Both the position numbers and the translations under genes were made by a program. From JABDQZ01 sp050049775 (GTDB taxonomy: Bacteria; Pseudomonadota; Gammaproteobacteria; Chromatiales; Chromatiaceae): a stretch of DNA of 64,000 nucleotides. The DNA is taken from positions 1 to 64,000 of the forward strand of contig JASFVP010000011.1 in NCBI GenBank assembly GCA_050049775.1, read 5' to 3'. The notes below the pieces were generated by a model. The model saw nothing but the letters and a program-made list of their open reading frames with translations. It was not told where the DNA came from and made no database searches. Position 1 is the stretch's first letter. The number at the start of each line of letters is the position of its first letter. Of this stretch, positions 20,603 to 29,438 are shown in pieces.

Positions 20603-22579
20603 TTGAAACGACCGGGACTGATCAAATTGCTGTGTGTGACCTGGCTGCTGCTGGCGGTTCTGCCGGCGGTGGCCAGGGACGGTCTCAGCATCGGCGTGCT
20701 GTCGCACCGCTCCAAAGCGCAGACGCTGGTAAACTGGAACTATTTCAAACGCGAGCTCGCCACCCGCTTGCCGGGTTATGAAGTCAGCATCGTGCCGCTG
20801 GCGTTTGATGAGGTGGAAGCGGCGGTACACGATCGCCAGGTGGATTTCGTTTCGGTCAACCCGTTTATTTACGTCATGCTCGAATCAAAATACGGCGTCA
20901 GTCGCATCGCCACGCGTACCCGCAGTTTTGCCGATCATGAACTGACCCGGTTTGGCGGCGTGATTTTTACCAGTGCTGACAGCCAGGTCCACAGTATGAA
21001 CGACCTGGCAAAAATCCGGCTGGCGGCCGTCGATGAAACTTCACTGGGTGGTTATCTGACGGCCTGTCGTGAATTCAGGGCGGTCGGACTCGAACAACTG
21101 TGTCGTCCGCAACAGGTTGAGTTCCTTGGTTCACATGATGCGGTGTTGCAGGCGGTGTTGCAGGGCCGCTTTGCCGCCGGCATTGTGCGTACCGGTATCC
21201 TCGAGGCTTTCATGGCGCAGGATGCGGGTTTTGTGCAGAAGATTCGGGTGATTGAATCGCAGCGTCGTGACGCTTTTCCGCAACTGCACAGCACACGCCT
21301 TTACCCGGAATGGCCGATTGCCGAACTGGCGCATACGCCGCATGTAATGGTCAAGCAGTTGCTGCTGGCCTTGTTGCAGATGCCGGAAGATCCGGCCACC
21401 GGCTTTGGCTGGACCATCCCGCATAATTATCAACCGGTGCATGCCTTGCTCAAGGAGCTTGAAATCGGCCCTTACCACGTTGATCCGGAGAAGCAGCAAC
21501 GGATTGCATTTTATCGCAACATCATCATCTCGCTGGGCATCGGCGTGCTTGTGTTGATCGCCTGGTCACTGCGTGCTTACCTGTCGCGCAAACGTGCACA
21601 GACGCTGGAGCAACGCAATCGCGTGTTGATTCTGGATGCGCTGGCGGAAGGCGTGTACGGTGTGGATCTCGACGGCCTGACCACCTTCGTCAACCCGGCG
21701 GTGGAAAAGCTCACCGGCTGGAAACCCGAAGACCTGCTTGGTCAGCACCAGCACAGCATCATGCATCACTCCCGGGCTGACCACAGTCCCTACCCGGCCA
21801 GTGAATGCCCGATTTATGATTCCTATCGCGCCAACCGTGTGCACCGCGGCGAAGACGATGTGTTCTGGCGCAAGGACGGCTCGTCGTTCCCGGTGAGTTT
21901 CACCAGCTCGCCTTTGACCGATGACAAGGGCAAATTGCTTGGCGCTGTAGTGGCGTTTACCGACATCACCGATTCCAAGGAAGCGGAAAAATCACTGCGC
22001 AAGGCGCATGAAGAACTGGCGCACAAAAATCGTTTGCTGCGTGAGCTTGCCATACGGGATGGCCTGACCGGTATCTATAACCGGCGGTTTTTCGATAGCC
22101 AGTTGCAGGCGGACTGGACGCGCGCACAACGCAGCAACCTGCCGCTTTCGATCCTGTTGTGCGATATCGATCACTTCAAGAAATTCAACGACAAGTACGG
22201 TCATGCCGCCGGCGATGAAGTCCTGAAAACAGTGGCGCGCGCCATGCAACTGTTTTTTAAACGCAAGAGCGACACGCTGGCGCGTTATGGTGGCGAAGAA
22301 TTTGTCATCATCCTGTATCAGGCTCCACCAGACGATACCTTGAGCATCGCCAATCGTCTGTGCCGCTATATTGAAGAGTCCTGTGTTTACCAGCCGGAAG
22401 ATGGCGGCGCGCCGGTTCCCATCACCATCAGTATCGGCACGGCCACCCGGCCGGCGGTGGAACTGGAATATCCCGCCACCCTGTTTGATCTGGCCGACGC
22501 CATGTTGTATCAAGCCAAGCTGGCCGGCCGAAACCGTGTCATGCAGGATGCCGGCGAGCCGACGCGGCAGGTGCGTTAA
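20603..22579 (+). CDS. PhnD-like sensor diguanylate cyclase (PBP-PAS-GGDEF)
   Basis: 658 residues from a TTG at 20603 (the nearby ATG at 20598 is out of frame). A signal peptide (1-24) leads into a PhnD/TctC-like type 2 periplasmic binding domain (about 25-285, with VDFVSVNPFIYVMLE). A membrane helix follows (about 301-320), then a PAS domain (about 335-460) and a GGDEF domain. The active-site GGEEF is at 563-567, and the inhibitory I-site RKSD is at 554-557, so product inhibition by c-di-GMP is expected. It should make c-di-GMP in response to a small ligand bound in the periplasm. The ligand is unknown; phosphonate-like compounds are only suggested by the domain family. Confidence 0.87.
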   Translation: MKRPGLIKLLCVTWLLLAVLPAVARDGLSIGVLSHRSKAQTLVNWNYFKRELATRLPGYEVSIVPLAFDEVEAAVHDRQVDFVSVNPFIYVMLESKYGVSRIATRTRSFADHELTRFGGVIFTSADSQVHSMNDLAKIRLAAVDETSLGGYLTACREFRAVGLEQLCRPQQVEFLGSHDAVLQAVLQGRFAAGIVRTGILEAFMAQDAGFVQKIRVIESQRRDAFPQLHSTRLYPEWPIAELAHTPHVMVKQLLLALLQMPEDPATGFGWTIPHNYQPVHALLKELEIGPYHVDPEKQQRIAFYRNIIISLGIGVLVLIAWSLRAYLSRKRAQTLEQRNRVLILDALAEGVYGVDLDGLTTFVNPAVEKLTGWKPEDLLGQHQHSIMHHSRADHSPYPASECPIYDSYRANRVHRGEDDVFWRKDGSSFPVSFTSSPLTDDKGKLLGAVVAFTDITDSKEAEKSLRKAHEELAHKNRLLRELAIRDGLTGIYNRRFFDSQLQADWTRAQRSNLPLSILLCDIDHFKKFNDKYGHAAGDEVLKTVARAMQLFFKRKSDTLARYGGEEFVIILYQAPPDDTLSIANRLCRYIEESCVYQPEDGGAPVPITISIGTATRPAVELEYPATLFDLADAMLYQAKLAGRNRVMQDAGEPTRQVR

Positions 22580-22668
22580 ACTTGTAGCGCTGCCTGTCCT
22601 GTACGATTGCACAAATCCCTGTGTGGGTTAGTATCGCAGTGACTTTCTCACTGCAGGTATTTCCGGGC

Positions 22669-23541
22669 ATGGCCATGAACCAATCGTGTAAATTCATTTT
22701 TCTGTCACTGGTGTTGCTGTTGGCGCTTACGGCGTGCAGTTCAATGCAAGCGCCGCCACAGCAAACGATCAGCAGGGTTGATTCATTTGACGGCAGTTCC
22801 ATTGTCTATGGCGTCAGCGGTCGGGAAGAACCGACGATTGTGTTTGTGCACTGCTGGACCTGTAATCACAACTTCTGGCAAGACCAGATCGATCACTTTG
22901 CTAAAAACTATCGGGTCGTCTGGCTGGATCTCGCCGGGCACGGCGATTCCGGCAGACAGCGCAACGATTACAGCATGACGGCTTTCGGCAAGGATGTTGC
23001 TGCGGTGGTCAATGCCGTCGGTGCCGACAAGGTGGTGCTGGTCGGCCACTCCATGGGTGGTCCGGTGGCCATCGAGGCGGCCCGGCAATTGGGTGACAAG
23101 GTCATCGGCATTGTCGGCGTGGATACCTTTTATACCGGCTTTGAGTACCCGCAGTCACAGGAGCAGGTCGAAGCTTTCGTCAAGCCGTTTGAACAGGATT
23201 ACCTGGCGACCACCAAACAGATGGTAAGCCAGATGTTCACGCCGCAGTCCCGGCCGGAAGTCATTGACTGGGTGAACCAGCAGTTTGAATATGCGCGGCC
23301 GGAAGTGGGTGTCAGCGCCATGTACCGGATCTTCGACTGGTATGCCGCCAATGTGCCGGCCGGCCTGGAGGAATTCGATGGCCGGCTGCGTAACATCAAT
23401 GCCGCACCCGCCGGTGAGGAGAAGCCGTTGCATGCCGGTGTGGTCATGATTCCCGGTGTCGGGCATTTTGTTGCCCAGGAAAATCCGCAGCAGTTCAATC
23501 TGGTGCTGCAGCAAATGATCGATGAATTCGAACAGCAATAA
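22669..23541 (+). CDS. Alpha/beta hydrolase lipoprotein
   Basis: 290 residues from the ATG at 22669; a GTG at 22621 would put an unlikely extension before the signal peptide. A type II signal sequence ends in the lipobox LTAC, so the mature protein is a lipoprotein. The nucleophile elbow GHSMGG puts the serine at 128. HCWTCNHNFW is the oxyanion region and GVGHFVAQE near the end carries the catalytic histidine. The fold is the esterase/lipase type, substrate unknown. The next gene, a symporter, starts 26 bp later on the same strand. Confidence 0.85.
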   Translation: MAMNQSCKFIFLSLVLLLALTACSSMQAPPQQTISRVDSFDGSSIVYGVSGREEPTIVFVHCWTCNHNFWQDQIDHFAKNYRVVWLDLAGHGDSGRQRNDYSMTAFGKDVAAVVNAVGADKVVLVGHSMGGPVAIEAARQLGDKVIGIVGVDTFYTGFEYPQSQEQVEAFVKPFEQDYLATTKQMVSQMFTPQSRPEVIDWVNQQFEYARPEVGVSAMYRIFDWYAANVPAGLEEFDGRLRNINAAPAGEEKPLHAGVVMIPGVGHFVAQENPQQFNLVLQQMIDEFEQQ

Positions 23542-23567
23542 CGGCACGCTGGCGGCCAATTGAAAGC

Positions 23568-24509
23568 ATGACTTTGGTCCGCAACATCAATCGTCTGTTT
23601 CCGCTGTGGGCGGTGATGTTCGCCGGACTCGGCTATCTGTTTCCGGCTTTCTGGTCCGGCCTGCGCGATGCGATCGTGCCATTGCTGGTCATGATCATGT
23701 TTTCCATGGGCCTGACGCTGACCGTCTGGGATTTCCGCCGTGCTTTTTGCCACTCGAGGCTGGTGGGCATTGGCGTAACGCTGCAATATGTGGTGATGCC
23801 GCTGGCGGCCTGGTTGCTGGCGTTGCTGTTTGGTTTGTCGGATGAACTGACCATCGGGCTGGTGCTGGTCGGCGCCACGGCAGGCGGCACGGCCTCCAAT
23901 GTCATTACCTATCTGGCGCGCGGCGATCTGGCGTTGTCGATCACCATGACCCTGAGTTCCTCCCTGCTGGCGATTGTTCTCATGCCCTGGCTGACCTGGT
24001 TGTACGTCGGTCAACGGGTGGAGGTGCCGGTGCTGGACATGCTGCAGAGCCTGCTGCTGATCGTGCTGCTGCCGGTGCTCGGTGGCGTGATTGTCAATGC
24101 CTTCCTGTCCGCCCGTATTCGTCAGGTCGAACCGCTGTTTCCGTTGTTTTCGATTTTCGCCATCGCCGTGATCATCGCCATTGTCGTCGGCCTCAATGCC
24201 GGACGTTTCGCCGAAGTGGGTCCGTTGCTGCTGTTGGTGGTGATTTTGCACAATGCCATTGGCCTGCTCAGCGGTTTTTCGGTGGCGCGCTGGCTTGGTT
24301 ATGACTCGGTGGTCGCACGCACCATCGCCATCGAGGTCGGCATGCAGAACTCGGGCCTGAGCGTGGCGCTGGCGCTGCAGTTCTTCACGCCGTTGGCCGC
24401 CCTGCCCGGCGCCCTGTTCAGCATCTGGCATAATTTGTCGGGGGCGTTATTTGCCACCAGGTGGCAGCGTCAACAGCCATCGGATGAAGTCTCGCCAGAC
24501 CCGCAGTGA
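23568..24509 (+). CDS. Bile acid:sodium symporter family transporter
   Basis: 313 residues, almost entirely hydrophobic, with about ten membrane helices. The start FPLWAVMFAGLGYLFP, the QYVVMPLAAWLLA segment, the GGTASNVITYLARGD motif in the crossover region and the EVGMQNSGLSVALA motif are characteristic of the BASS/NTCP-like family. In bacteria these proteins move organic anions, for example pantoate, pyruvate or taurocholate-like compounds, with sodium. The substrate is not predictable. It follows the alpha/beta hydrolase gene closely, which may indicate one transcript. Confidence 0.88.
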   Translation: MTLVRNINRLFPLWAVMFAGLGYLFPAFWSGLRDAIVPLLVMIMFSMGLTLTVWDFRRAFCHSRLVGIGVTLQYVVMPLAAWLLALLFGLSDELTIGLVLVGATAGGTASNVITYLARGDLALSITMTLSSSLLAIVLMPWLTWLYVGQRVEVPVLDMLQSLLLIVLLPVLGGVIVNAFLSARIRQVEPLFPLFSIFAIAVIIAIVVGLNAGRFAEVGPLLLLVVILHNAIGLLSGFSVARWLGYDSVVARTIAIEVGMQNSGLSVALALQFFTPLAALPGALFSIWHNLSGALFATRWQRQQPSDEVSPDPQ

Positions 24510-24569
24510 CCGCGTCTGTGTTAGCATGCACGCATGTCGCGCAGTTTTTATCCGCCGTATTTTTAAACC

Positions 24570-26726
24570 ATGGAACTCCTTCTTGATGGCCTGAACGATG
24601 CCCAGCGCCAGGCGGTGACCGCGCCGGATGGCTCTACCCTGGTGCTGGCCGGTGCCGGCTCCGGCAAGACCCGCGTGCTGGTGCATCGCATTGCCTGGAT
24701 GATCCAGGTCATGGGGGCATCGCCGTGGAGCATTCTGGCGGTGACCTTTACCAACAAGGCCGCGCGCGAAATGCAACTGCGCATCGAGGACCTGCTCGGC
24801 CAGCCGGTCGGTGGTATGTGGGTCGGCACCTTTCATGGGCTGGCGCATCGTTTGTTACGCGCGCACTGGCAGGACGCCAAACTGCCGAAGAATTTCCAGA
24901 TTCTCAATTCCGATGACCAGCAGCGGCTGGTGAAACGCGTCATCCGCGAGCTGGACCTGGACGACGCCAAGTGGCCGCCGCGCCAGGCACAGTGGTACAT
25001 CAATCAGCAAAAAGATGAAGGCCGCCGGCCGCAGCATCTGGATGATGGTGGCGATCCATACCAGCGCCAAATGATCCGCATCTACCAGGCTTACCAGGAA
25101 ACCTGCGAGCGCAGCGGTAACGTTGATTTTGCCGAATTGCTGCTGCGCGCCCATGAACTGTGGCGCGATAACCCGCACATCCTGCAGCACTACCAGCAAC
25201 GCTTTAGCCACATTCTGGTCGATGAGTTCCAGGACACCAATACCATTCAGTACGCCTGGCTGCGCCTGCTGGCCGGAGACCAGGACAAGCTGTTTGTGGT
25301 TGGCGACGATGATCAGTCCATCTATGGCTGGCGTGGCGCACGCGTGGAAAACATTCGCGACTTTCAGACGCAATACCCGAATGCGGTGTCGATCCGGCTG
25401 GAACAGAACTACCGCTCCACCGGCAATATTCTGAAAGGCGCCAACAGCGTCATCGCCAATAACGCCTCGCGGCTGGGCAAGGAGCTCTGGACCGATGATG
25501 GTGACGGCGAACCGATCCGCGTTTATGCCGCCTTCAATGAGGTGGATGAGGCGCGTTTTGTTATCGATCGCATCAAGCAGTTTCTTGAGGCCGGCAATAT
25601 CCGCAACGACGTTGCGATTCTGTATCGCACCACGGCGCAGTCGCGTCTGTTTGAAGAGGCCTTGATTCAGGCGGCGATTCCGTATCGTGTGTATGGCGGG
25701 CTGCGCTTTTTCGAACGCGCCGAGGTACGTGATGCCCTCGCCTATCTGCGACTGGTGTCGAATCGTCACGACGATGCGGCGTTTGAACGCGCCGTCAACC
25801 AGCCGCCGCGTGGTATTGGTCCGCGCACGCTCGATGCGGTGCGCGCGCATGCGCGCGACTTTGCCTGTTCCATGTGGCAGGCCAGCAATGACCTGCTCAA
25901 GGGCAAGGCCATGGCGGCGCGAGCCGCTAATGCGTTGACGGCGTTTATCCGGCTGATCGATGAACTCGCGCAACAGACCGATGGGCTGGAGCTGTATGAG
26001 CAATCCTCGCTGGTGATCGAAGCCAGCGGCTTGACCGAGCATTTCCAGAAGTCACGCGATGGCAAGGGTCAGGACCGCATCGAAAACCTGCAGGAACTCG
26101 CCAATGCGACACGTCAATTTGAATACGATGCCGAAGATGATGAACTGACCTTGCTCGATGCATTCCTGTCGCATGCGGCGCTCGAGGCTGGCGAGGCGCA
26201 GGCCGGTGATTATGAAGACAGCGTACAGCTGATGACCTTGCATTCGGCCAAGGGACTGGAGTTTCCGCTGGTATTCATCGGCGGGGTCGAGGAAGGCCTG
26301 TTTCCGCACAGCATGTCGGCGGAAGACCCGGAACGTCTCGAAGAGGAACGCCGGCTGTGTTATGTCGGCATGACGCGCGCCATGCAGCAGCTTTACCTGA
26401 CCTATGCCGAGACCAGGCGCTTGCACGGTTCGGAAACCTATCCGTTGCCGTCACGTTTTCTGCGTGAGATTCCGCCGGATGTGATTGAGGAAGTGCGCGC
26501 CCGGCCCTCGGTTTCAAGGCCTTACAGCTCACCGTCAGGCAGCCTGCAGTTTGCCGAGCAGGAAAGCGGTTTTCGACTGGGTCAGCGCGTGGCACACCAG
26601 AAGTTCGGCGCCGGTGTCGTGCTCAATGCCGAAGGCCAGGGTGCGGCGGCACGGGTGCAGGTCAATTTCGAAAGCGTCGGCGCCAAATGGCTGGTGGTGT
26701 CTTATGCCAATCTGCAGGCCTTGTAA
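24570..26726 (+). CDS. uvrD: DNA helicase II (UvrD)
   Basis: 718 residues, normal for UvrD. The order of superfamily 1A motifs is clear: LNDAQRQAV (Q motif), Walker A AGAGSGKT at 28-34, TFTNKAA (motif Ia), LVDEFQDTN (motif II), GDDDQSIYGWRGA (motif III), the QNYRST motif IV and LMTLHSAKGLEF (motif V). The C-terminal Tudor-like domain (RLGQRVAHQKFGAGVV) that binds RNA polymerase is present, which separates UvrD from Rep. It unwinds DNA in nucleotide excision and mismatch repair. It stands alone on the plus strand. Confidence 0.96.
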   Translation: MELLLDGLNDAQRQAVTAPDGSTLVLAGAGSGKTRVLVHRIAWMIQVMGASPWSILAVTFTNKAAREMQLRIEDLLGQPVGGMWVGTFHGLAHRLLRAHWQDAKLPKNFQILNSDDQQRLVKRVIRELDLDDAKWPPRQAQWYINQQKDEGRRPQHLDDGGDPYQRQMIRIYQAYQETCERSGNVDFAELLLRAHELWRDNPHILQHYQQRFSHILVDEFQDTNTIQYAWLRLLAGDQDKLFVVGDDDQSIYGWRGARVENIRDFQTQYPNAVSIRLEQNYRSTGNILKGANSVIANNASRLGKELWTDDGDGEPIRVYAAFNEVDEARFVIDRIKQFLEAGNIRNDVAILYRTTAQSRLFEEALIQAAIPYRVYGGLRFFERAEVRDALAYLRLVSNRHDDAAFERAVNQPPRGIGPRTLDAVRAHARDFACSMWQASNDLLKGKAMAARAANALTAFIRLIDELAQQTDGLELYEQSSLVIEASGLTEHFQKSRDGKGQDRIENLQELANATRQFEYDAEDDELTLLDAFLSHAALEAGEAQAGDYEDSVQLMTLHSAKGLEFPLVFIGGVEEGLFPHSMSAEDPERLEEERRLCYVGMTRAMQQLYLTYAETRRLHGSETYPLPSRFLREIPPDVIEEVRARPSVSRPYSSPSGSLQFAEQESGFRLGQRVAHQKFGAGVVLNAEGQGAAARVQVNFESVGAKWLVVSYANLQAL

Positions 26727-26840
26727 CGCAGAACAGCAGATACGAAACGCTGGCATACTGCTACGCTTGTAAACATTGCCGGATGCAGTTCATGCCGCAT
26801 CAACGGCCTGGATACGGATAACAACAAGAGGTCTGATTGC

Positions 26841-28265
26841 ATGTCCACTGCTGCAGTTCCAAGCGGTCTGAGTTTTCGTGAAAGTGTCAATCATATGGTC
26901 GATCGCGCCATCGAGGTCATGGGCCTGGACCGTGACATTGCCGATGCGATAAAGCCCTGTACTTCGGTGTTGCAGGTAACCTTCCCGGTGAACCTGGATG
27001 GCCGGGTACAGATGTTCACCGGTTGGCGTGCCGTGCACAGCATTCACCGGCAGCCCTCCAAGGGTGGCATTCGTTATTCATTGACGGTCGACCAGAACGA
27101 GGTCGAGGCGCTGGCCGCGCTCATGACCTACAAGTGCGCCATTGTGGATGTACCCTTTGGCGGTTCCAAGGGCGGCCTGTACATCGACCCGACCAAGTAC
27201 ACCCGCGATGAACTGCAGCTCATCACCCGGCGTTTCGCGCGTGAGCTGGCCAGCAAAGGTTTTTTGAGCCCGGCGGAGAATGTGCCGGCACCGGACGTCG
27301 GCACCGGTCAGCGTGAGATGGCCTGGATTGCCGATACCTACAAACACCTGTTTCCGGAAGACATCAACCACATTGCCTGTGTTACCGGTAAACCGGTTGA
27401 ACACGGCGGCATACGCGGTCGTACCGAGGCCACCGGGCGTGGTGTGCAATACGCGTTGCAGGAATTTTTCCGTCATCCCGATGAGGTACGCAACATCGGC
27501 CTGAAAGATGGCCTTGCCGGGAAAAAAATTGTCATCCAGGGTCTCGGCAACGTCGGTTATCACGCGGCCAAATTCCTGTCGCAGGAAGACGGTGCCAAAA
27601 TCATCGCCGTGATCGAGCATGATGGTGTGGTGGTCAATCAGGACGGCCTGGAAATCGATGCGCTGTATTCTTACAAGACCAATACCGGCGGCGTGAAGGA
27701 CTTTCCCGGCGCGGACTATTCGGTCGAAGGCGACAAGGCGCTGGAAATGGCTTGTGACATCCTGATTCCGGCCGCGCTCGAAGGCGTGATTCATGCCGGA
27801 AACGCCGATCGCATCAAGACCCGCCTGATTGCCGAAGCCGCCAACGGTCCGGTGACTTTCGAAGCGGACCGTATCCTGCTGAAAAAAGGCGTCACCATCC
27901 TGCCCGATGCCTATGTCAATGCCGGCGGTGTGATCGTGTCCTACTTCGAGTGGATCCGGAATCTGTCGCACATCCGCTTCGGTCGCATGGAAAGACGTTA
28001 CGATGAAACCCGCGGCCGCCACATCGTGCAGGCGCTGGAGAGTCTTGGCGGTGTGGTGCCGGACTATCTGCGCACCGAGTTGATTCGGGGCGCCGACGAG
28101 TTTGACCTGGTGCGCTCCGGTCTCGACGACAGCATGCGTCAGGCGATGCAGGAAATCATTCACGCCCGCCTGGCCAATGACCAGATCGATGATTTTCGCA
28201 CCGCCGCTTATGTGATTGCGCTGACCAAGCTGGCGCGCTCCTACTACGACGTTGGTGTCTATTGA
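26841..28265 (+). CDS. Glu/Leu/Phe/Val-type glutamate dehydrogenase
   Basis: 474 residues. The substrate domain has SKGGIRYS and the catalytic lysine region TYKCAIVDVPFGGSKGG; the Rossmann domain has IQGLGNVGYHAA at about residues 230-241. It interconverts glutamate with 2-oxoglutarate and ammonium. The sequence is the shorter type, and the cofactor choice (NAD or NADP) cannot be fixed by eye, so I give no symbol. The long central loop with GTGQREMAWIADTYKH is normal. With gltB/gltD about 18 kb further on, the organism has two routes between ammonium and glutamate. Confidence 0.9.
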   Translation: MSTAAVPSGLSFRESVNHMVDRAIEVMGLDRDIADAIKPCTSVLQVTFPVNLDGRVQMFTGWRAVHSIHRQPSKGGIRYSLTVDQNEVEALAALMTYKCAIVDVPFGGSKGGLYIDPTKYTRDELQLITRRFARELASKGFLSPAENVPAPDVGTGQREMAWIADTYKHLFPEDINHIACVTGKPVEHGGIRGRTEATGRGVQYALQEFFRHPDEVRNIGLKDGLAGKKIVIQGLGNVGYHAAKFLSQEDGAKIIAVIEHDGVVVNQDGLEIDALYSYKTNTGGVKDFPGADYSVEGDKALEMACDILIPAALEGVIHAGNADRIKTRLIAEAANGPVTFEADRILLKKGVTILPDAYVNAGGVIVSYFEWIRNLSHIRFGRMERRYDETRGRHIVQALESLGGVVPDYLRTELIRGADEFDLVRSGLDDSMRQAMQEIIHARLANDQIDDFRTAAYVIALTKLARSYYDVGVY

Positions 28266-28337
28266 GGGTGCACCCGCCGCCATGGCCATTTTGTGATAGG
28301 CTTGCGCGCATTGTGACAACCACTTCAGGAGCTTCAG

Positions 28338-29423
28338 ATGAAACGCCGTGATTTTCTCAAACAGGCCGGTCTGGGCACGGCTGCCGTCAGCAGCGGCATG
28401 CTCATGAGTCCGGCGGTGCACGCCAAAAGCAAAATTAAATGGAAAATGGTGACCACCTGGCCAAAGAACTTTCCGGGCCTGGGCACGGCGGCCAACAAGC
28501 TGGCGCAACTGATCGGGGAAATGTCCGGCGGCCGACTCACGGTCAAGGTCTATGGCGCCAAGGAACTGGTGCCTGCGTTTGAGGTGTTCGACGCGGTCTC
28601 ACGCGGCACCGCCGAGATGGGCCATGGCTCTGCTTACTACTGGAAAGGCAAAAAGGCCCTGTTCCAGTTTTTCTCGACCGTGCCGTTTGGCATGACCGCG
28701 CAGGAAATGAACGGCTGGATGTATTACGGCGGCGGTTACGAGCTGTGGGCAAAACATTATGAGCCGTTTGGCCTGATTCCGGCACCGGCCGGCAATACCG
28801 GTGTGCAGATGGGCGGCTGGTTCAATCGCAAGATCAATTCGCTTGAGGATATGCATGGGTTGAAAATGCGCATCCCGGGACTCGGCGGTGAAGTGCTCAA
28901 GCGCCTCGGCGGTACGCCGGTCAACATGCCGGGCGGTGATCTTTATACCGCTTTGACTTCCGGTACCATCGATGCGACCGAATGGGTCGGTCCGTACAAC
29001 GACTTGGCCTTTGGTCTGCACAAGGCCGCCAAGTATTACTATTATCCGGGCTTCCACGAGCCGGGCACCATCCTCGAGGCCATGGTCAACAAACAGGCGT
29101 TTGAAGAGCTGCCGAAGGATCTGCAGTCGATCGTCATGAATGCCTGCAAGGTAGTCAACCAGGATCTGCTGGCCGAATACACGGCGCGCAACCCGGGTGC
29201 GCTGGAGCAGTTGCAGAACAAGCACAAGGTCGAAATCTACCAGTATCCGGATGACGTGCTGCGCCAGTTGCGCAAGGTTTCCGACGAAGTGGTCAAAGAG
29301 CTGGCCGAAAGCGATGACGAGTCACGTGAGATTTACGCCTCCTACAGCAAGTTCCTCGAGGGTTCGCGTAAGTGGTCCGGCATGTCGGAACTCGCCTATC
29401 TCAAAGCCCGGGATAATCTCTAG
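28338..29423 (+). CDS. TRAP transporter solute-binding protein, Tat-exported
   Basis: 361 residues. The N-terminus has a twin-arginine signal (RRDFLKQAG at 3-11) ending near residue 30. The mature part has the DctP-type fold: TWPKNFPGLG at the start, a VSRGTAEMGHGSAYYW stretch, and the ligand-gripping region NRKINSLEDMHGLKMRIPG with the arginine that binds a carboxylate. TRAP binding proteins feed DctQM membrane pairs. No DctQ or DctM gene is near, so the partner must be elsewhere. Tat export suggests folding before export, seen in several binding proteins of this class that take keto acids or other carboxylates. Confidence 0.88.
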   Translation: MKRRDFLKQAGLGTAAVSSGMLMSPAVHAKSKIKWKMVTTWPKNFPGLGTAANKLAQLIGEMSGGRLTVKVYGAKELVPAFEVFDAVSRGTAEMGHGSAYYWKGKKALFQFFSTVPFGMTAQEMNGWMYYGGGYELWAKHYEPFGLIPAPAGNTGVQMGGWFNRKINSLEDMHGLKMRIPGLGGEVLKRLGGTPVNMPGGDLYTALTSGTIDATEWVGPYNDLAFGLHKAAKYYYYPGFHEPGTILEAMVNKQAFEELPKDLQSIVMNACKVVNQDLLAEYTARNPGALEQLQNKHKVEIYQYPDDVLRQLRKVSDEVVKELAESDDESREIYASYSKFLEGSRKWSGMSELAYLKARDNL

Positions 29424-29438
29424 CCGCGGCGGACAGTT

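Noticed and set aside
23199..24431. 410-codon frame rich in H and Q, antisense to the symporter
   Set aside because: The composition is a by-product of the hydrophobic codons on the other strand.
27078..28508. Open frame of 476 codons antisense to glutamate dehydrogenase
   Set aside because: It mirrors a conserved enzyme and also runs into the next gene; no ribosome binding site or family motif.
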